Shown here piece after piece: positions 5,837 through 9,021 of a stretch of 9,021 nucleotides of DNA; position 1 is the stretch's first letter; each line of letters opens with the position of its first letter. Both the position numbers and the translations under genes were made by a program. Origin of the DNA: Pirellulaceae bacterium (GTDB taxonomy: Bacteria > Planctomycetota > Planctomycetia > Pirellulales > Pirellulaceae); contig JADLDX010000388.1 in the NCBI GenBank assembly GCA_020846515.1, positions 1 through 9,021 on the forward strand, in the 5' to 3' direction. The notes beneath the pieces are model-generated. The model was not told the DNA's origin, did no database searches, and worked only from the letters and a program-made list of their open reading frames with translations.

Positions 5837-7351
5837 TTATTTGGCCACTTCCTCAAACATCTCCATCAAGCGTGTCACGATCTTGGTGGATGCTCCGATC
5901 TCTACTTTGTTGGTACCCAGCCAGGTTTCATATCCGCCAAGTGCATGCTGGGGCGGGGTCGGCAGATAACCGTACGAACCGCCAGCCAGTTCAATGGTGA
6001 ACGACGGTTTTAGGGGACTGCGTTGCTTAATCTCCAAGCCGGTTTCAGTGAAGACTTCAAAGGGGATGGCGGCAATGCCCAGGTTGCCGATACGCAGTAC
6101 TTGCAGTGGGACATCCACCGTCGCGCCCGCTTCTGCCTGCAAACGAATACGTTGAGCATAAACGCGTTCTTGTGCATGGTAACGCTCGGCCGATTCCGGT
6201 TGAGCCAGAATCTTTTCGCAGTACGCCAACATCTCGGGCGTGGGTTTGCGCACACCAAGGGTTAAATCGCTACTGCGCGCATCAAGTTGCACGTCATCGA
6301 CGTAGGTTAATGCCGACATGGCCGCATGGACTCGACGGGCCACCAAGTCGCCGACCCGCTGCATCTTTTCGAAACTGGGTAATGAAGGTCCACGACCTTG
6401 GAAGTTGATATTGTTCACATCGCCGCTCGTACCATTACTCAAGATGCCGACAAAACCGGGCTGCTGCTTTTCTGCTTGCAAGAGCTCTGTCATGCGCTGC
6501 GCGAAAACGGCAAAGTAATCCGCAGAGATCGTTCGAGCCGGTACGCCACCCACATAGTGCAATGAGTAGTTGGCCAGTACGGCCATGGGGCGACCGTCGG
6601 CATGTTGCACCGAGATAAACGAGATCTGCGGATCTGTCTGACCGGCGGGTTTCAGTAGCGTGGCGGCCCCGCCTGGGTTCATGCGTACGGTATCCACCCC
6701 ACCAAAAGGATTGCGACGGTCTTTCTCTTCTTTGACAAACCAGCGGCGATTGAACAGCTCACTCGGCTCATCCACGGAACCCCATGCAATCTTGGCAGGT
6801 GCCAAGCGTTTGACGGCTAAACGAATGGAATCGGCGATGCGTCGACTGAGAAACGCTTGATAACTTTCCAGCGGCTGGCCAGGAATCATGACGTTGGATG
6901 TTCGAGCACTGGTGGCCGAATGCGTGTGAGTTGCGGCCATCAACAGATGACTCGGAAGTAGTCCCGTTTCCTTCTGTACCAGTTGCTTGGCCACGTCGAA
7001 TACTTCGCGCGATATACCGACATTGTCACACAACACGATCGCCACCGTGTGCTGTGGGTCCAAAGGCTTTTCAGCGCCGATGGCGGTGCGAGTCTCCTTG
7101 GCTGGTCGCTGGCTGAGCACGATAGCCCGCGCATGAAGTTCGTCATGTATATCGTCGGCCGGCAACGGGCTAAAGCCGCCAACGATCAACTCGCCCAACG
7201 GAGGAGTTATGTTGACCATCGACGCGCCTGCGTAAAGTCGCATCGGTTCCTGGGCCACCGCCGGCAGCAACATGCAACCCAGGCTGAAAATCAGCAGGGA
7301 CAGTGTCGAAGCCAAACAGTTCTTAAATGAGCACTTCAAGAATTTGGACAT
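5837..7351 (-). CDS. Exported neutral/alkaline ceramidase-family hydrolase
   Basis: Seen: 504 residues from ATG 7351. A signal peptide covers residues 1-33: basic KFLKCSFK, a hydrophobic core, and a probable cleavage after AVA (31-33). The mature part opens with LYAGASMVNITPPLGE, typical of the family. Likely zinc ligands are H142 and/or H144 in THTHS, H265 in NYSLHYVGG, E432 in IPFEVFTETG, and Y460 or Y462 in GGSYGYLPTPPQ. NGTSGDVNN (306-314) corresponds to the catalytic serine loop that reads GDVSPN in ceramidases. Known family role: hydrolysis of the ceramide amide bond. Planctomycete members may act on other N-acyl substrates, so the substrate is inferred only at family level. An upstream in-frame ATG at 7408 would put 19 extra residues before the basic signal region, so 7351 is preferred, although no strong Shine-Dalgarno is seen. 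The mature protein is probably periplasmic or extracellular. Confidence 0.88.
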   Translation of the reverse strand: MSKFLKCSFKNCLASTLSLLIFSLGCMLLPAVAQEPMRLYAGASMVNITPPLGELIVGGFSPLPADDIHDELHARAIVLSQRPAKETRTAIGAEKPLDPQHTVAIVLCDNVGISREVFDVAKQLVQKETGLLPSHLLMAATHTHSATSARTSNVMIPGQPLESYQAFLSRRIADSIRLAVKRLAPAKIAWGSVDEPSELFNRRWFVKEEKDRRNPFGGVDTVRMNPGGAATLLKPAGQTDPQISFISVQHADGRPMAVLANYSLHYVGGVPARTISADYFAVFAQRMTELLQAEKQQPGFVGILSNGTSGDVNNINFQGRGPSLPSFEKMQRVGDLVARRVHAAMSALTYVDDVQLDARSSDLTLGVRKPTPEMLAYCEKILAQPESAERYHAQERVYAQRIRLQAEAGATVDVPLQVLRIGNLGIAAIPFEVFTETGLEIKQRSPLKPSFTIELAGGSYGYLPTPPQHALGGYETWLGTNKVEIGASTKIVTRLMEMFEEVAK

Positions 7352-7530
7352 GGTGATCTCTGGCTTTGAGAAGGAGGTAGGAGCCATAGGCAGGATGGAA
7401 GTTGGCATAGCGTGCCAAGATTGTACACCAGCGGCCGGCCATATTCAGCCAGCCAATATTCGCCACCCGATATCAGCTATACAACAGCCATCTATCCATC
7501 CACCATTCACCATTCAGCCACCAGCCATGT
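7352..7530. other. Spacer between RND and ceramidase-family genes with a C-rich, G-poor tract
   Basis: The plus strand from about 7484 to 7526 is made of CCA/CCAT units, with ACCATTC in tandem at 7502-7515 and ATTCAGCCA at 7443-7451 and 7512-7520. The minus-strand transcript would therefore carry eight GG pairs within 39 bases (7488-7526). A GGCCGGCC palindrome sits at about 7433-7440. No hairpin with a U-tract is visible after the RND stop, and no clear promoter is visible. Confidence 0.5.
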
Positions 7531-9021
7531 TTATCCAGCGATGCTCGATGGAGCCAAAGTGACCGCCCTGGCACTGTCAAGTTCGTTGTCGCTTTGATCA
7601 TCGCGATTGGCTTCGTCAAACGCCTCCTGAGCGTCGGCGGTATGCTGGGCCGCTAGCAGGCTATACAAAGCCGGCACGACGAACAGCGTGAAGACGGTGC
7701 CAATGGCCATACCAGCCACCAACACGATGCCGATACTGTTGCGTGCTTCCGCACCCGGTCCGGTGACCAGGACCAATGGATAATGCCCGCATACAGTTGC
7801 CGCCGAGGTCATCAGCACGGGACGCAAGCGCGTGTTGGAAGCTTCGAAAATGGCGGCCATCTTGCTGTAGCCCGACTCTTGAAGGTGGTTCGCAAACTCC
7901 ACGATCAAGATGCCGTTTTTGGCAACCAGGCCAACCAGTGTGATCAAACCCACCTGCGAATAGATGTTGATGGTTGTCAGGCCCAAGAAGGTCAACGCCA
8001 ACGCACCGGAGATGGCCAATGGCACGGAACCCAACAGCACGATCAGCGGATCGCGGAAAGAATGAAACTGGGCCGCCAGCACCAGGTAGATCATGATGAG
8101 CGCAAAACCAAGCGTTACCGTTAGGGCGGAGCTCTCCTGCCGAATCTGACGCGATTCACCACCGTAATCAAGCGTCGCATTGCTACCCAAGACATCGTTC
8201 GCGATGGCTTCCAGAGTATCCAGTCCGGCTTCCTTCGTCACACCCGGTACGACGCCGGCAAAAATCCGCAGCGAACTTTGCTGCTGGAACTTGGTCAGCG
8301 TCCGCGGTGCGGTCACCGGTTCAATCTTGGCAAAATTGGCAACAGGAATCAGTTCGCCTTGAGGCGTCCGGATCTTGAGGTCCATCAGTGCCGAGGCCGA
8401 CTGACGATCCTGTTCAGCCAACTGGGGTATGACCTGGTACGAGCGATTGAAGTAGTTGAAGCGATTGACATATCCGCCTCCCAACAGCACGCCCAGCTCT
8501 TGGGCTACTGCCGCCAGGTCCATATTCAAGTCGGCGACGCGTTCGCGATCGACCGTGACACGGGCTTGAGGCAAGTCCAGCTTGAGTTCGGTGTCCGAGA
8601 ACATGAACATGCCGGTCTCGCGGGCACGCTGTGTGATTTCGGCAGATAACTTCGCCAATACTTCCGGCGGCTGGTCACTCTTAACGACTAACTCCACATC
8701 GTATTGTCCAGCTCCAGGCAAGGGCGGCAAAAGGATCGGAAATGGTTCGATGCCTGGTATGCCTGAAACCATCCCGAAAACCTGCGGATACATTTCAGTC
8801 GTACTGCGCGTACGCTCATGGAAGTCTTTGGTAATGATGCCACCGAAACCGGAGCCAGATGTCACGAGCGCCCACATGTATTTGGACTCTTCCAGCGCTG
8901 TCAATCTTTCGGCCAGATCTTTGGCCCAGCGTGTCGTCGATTTCAGCGTGGCATCAGGAGATGCTGACATGAATACAGCTATAGCGCTTTGATCTTCGAC
9001 CGGCGCCAGCTCTTTACCGCT
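7531..9021 (-). CDS. RND efflux transporter inner-membrane subunit, AcrB/HAE-1 type (partial, N-terminal half off right edge)
   Basis: Seen: 496 residues to the TAA, and the frame is open through the right edge, so about the first half is missing. The visible part starts in GKELAPVEDQ, the region just after TM7 in AcrB. The second porter loop follows: GSGFGG, PPLPGAGQYDVELVV, LDLPQARVTVDRERVADL and YVNRFNYFNRSYQV. Five hydrophobic helices come next, matching TM8-TM12: LTVTLGFALIMIYLVLAAQF, the PLIVLLGSVPLAISGAL region, YSQVGLITLVGLVAKNGILI with the conserved lysine of the proton relay, RLRPVLMTSAATVCGHYPLV, and the final AGMAIGTVFTLFVVPALYSL. Known role: proton-driven export with a periplasmic adaptor and outer-membrane channel, neither visible here. 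The TM4 aspartates lie outside the window. An acidic tail of about 40 residues follows TM12. Substrate is unknown; the loop sequences fit drug-type rather than heavy-metal pumps. Confidence 0.95.
   Translation of the reverse strand, partial: SGKELAPVEDQSAIAVFMSASPDATLKSTTRWAKDLAERLTALEESKYMWALVTSGSGFGGIITKDFHERTRSTTEMYPQVFGMVSGIPGIEPFPILLPPLPGAGQYDVELVVKSDQPPEVLAKLSAEITQRARETGMFMFSDTELKLDLPQARVTVDRERVADLNMDLAAVAQELGVLLGGGYVNRFNYFNRSYQVIPQLAEQDRQSASALMDLKIRTPQGELIPVANFAKIEPVTAPRTLTKFQQQSSLRIFAGVVPGVTKEAGLDTLEAIANDVLGSNATLDYGGESRQIRQESSALTVTLGFALIMIYLVLAAQFHSFRDPLIVLLGSVPLAISGALALTFLGLTTINIYSQVGLITLVGLVAKNGILIVEFANHLQESGYSKMAAIFEASNTRLRPVLMTSAATVCGHYPLVLVTGPGAEARNSIGIVLVAGMAIGTVFTLFVVPALYSLLAAQHTADAQEAFDEANRDDQSDNELDSARAVTLAPSSIAG

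Noticed and set aside
7352..7408. ATG 7408 as start of the ceramidase-family protein
   Set aside because: It would place 19 residues before a normal basic signal-peptide n-region, with no better ribosome binding site.

Overview
The window looks like a chromosomal segment from a planctomycete, probably of the Pirellulales/Rhodopirellula type. The evidence is an N-terminal LEQLENR-x-LMAG motif on the left-most protein (a signature I associate with exported planctomycete proteins), a small conserved protein whose sequence I recall only from this phylum, and a hairpin-rich intergenic repeat containing GCGCTAGC cores. Gene order is loose, with frequent strand changes and few operon-like joins. This assignment rests on family recognition, not on a database search.

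Layout from left to right. A partial minus-strand thioredoxin-like protein (WCPHC active site) runs off the left edge. About 420 bases without a convincing gene follow, holding two small inverted repeats. Next is a minus-strand 113-residue protein of unknown function, divergent from a plus-strand low-molecular-weight protein tyrosine phosphatase. The phosphatase converges on a minus-strand phenylacetate-CoA-ligase-like adenylating enzyme, with a two-unit palindromic repeat at the junction. Divergent from the ligase is an N-acetylneuraminate-lyase-type aldolase, followed on the same strand by aroB (3-dehydroquinate synthase). aroB converges on a minus-strand exported neutral-ceramidase-family protein; two hairpins occupy the 87-base gap. 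A minus-strand RND efflux pump inner-membrane subunit, of which only the C-terminal half is visible, runs off the right edge.

Functionally the genes are mostly unrelated: aromatic amino-acid biosynthesis (aroB), sugar-acid aldol cleavage (nanA-like), acyl or aryl adenylation (PaaK-like), cell-surface redox and hydrolase functions, and efflux. I see no phage, transposase, CRISPR, tRNA or rRNA, and no clear new multi-gene system. The most distinctive signal is the repeat at 1951-2101. It supplies the last six codons and the stop codon of the ligase gene, and a decayed copy appears to form the end of the phosphatase gene.
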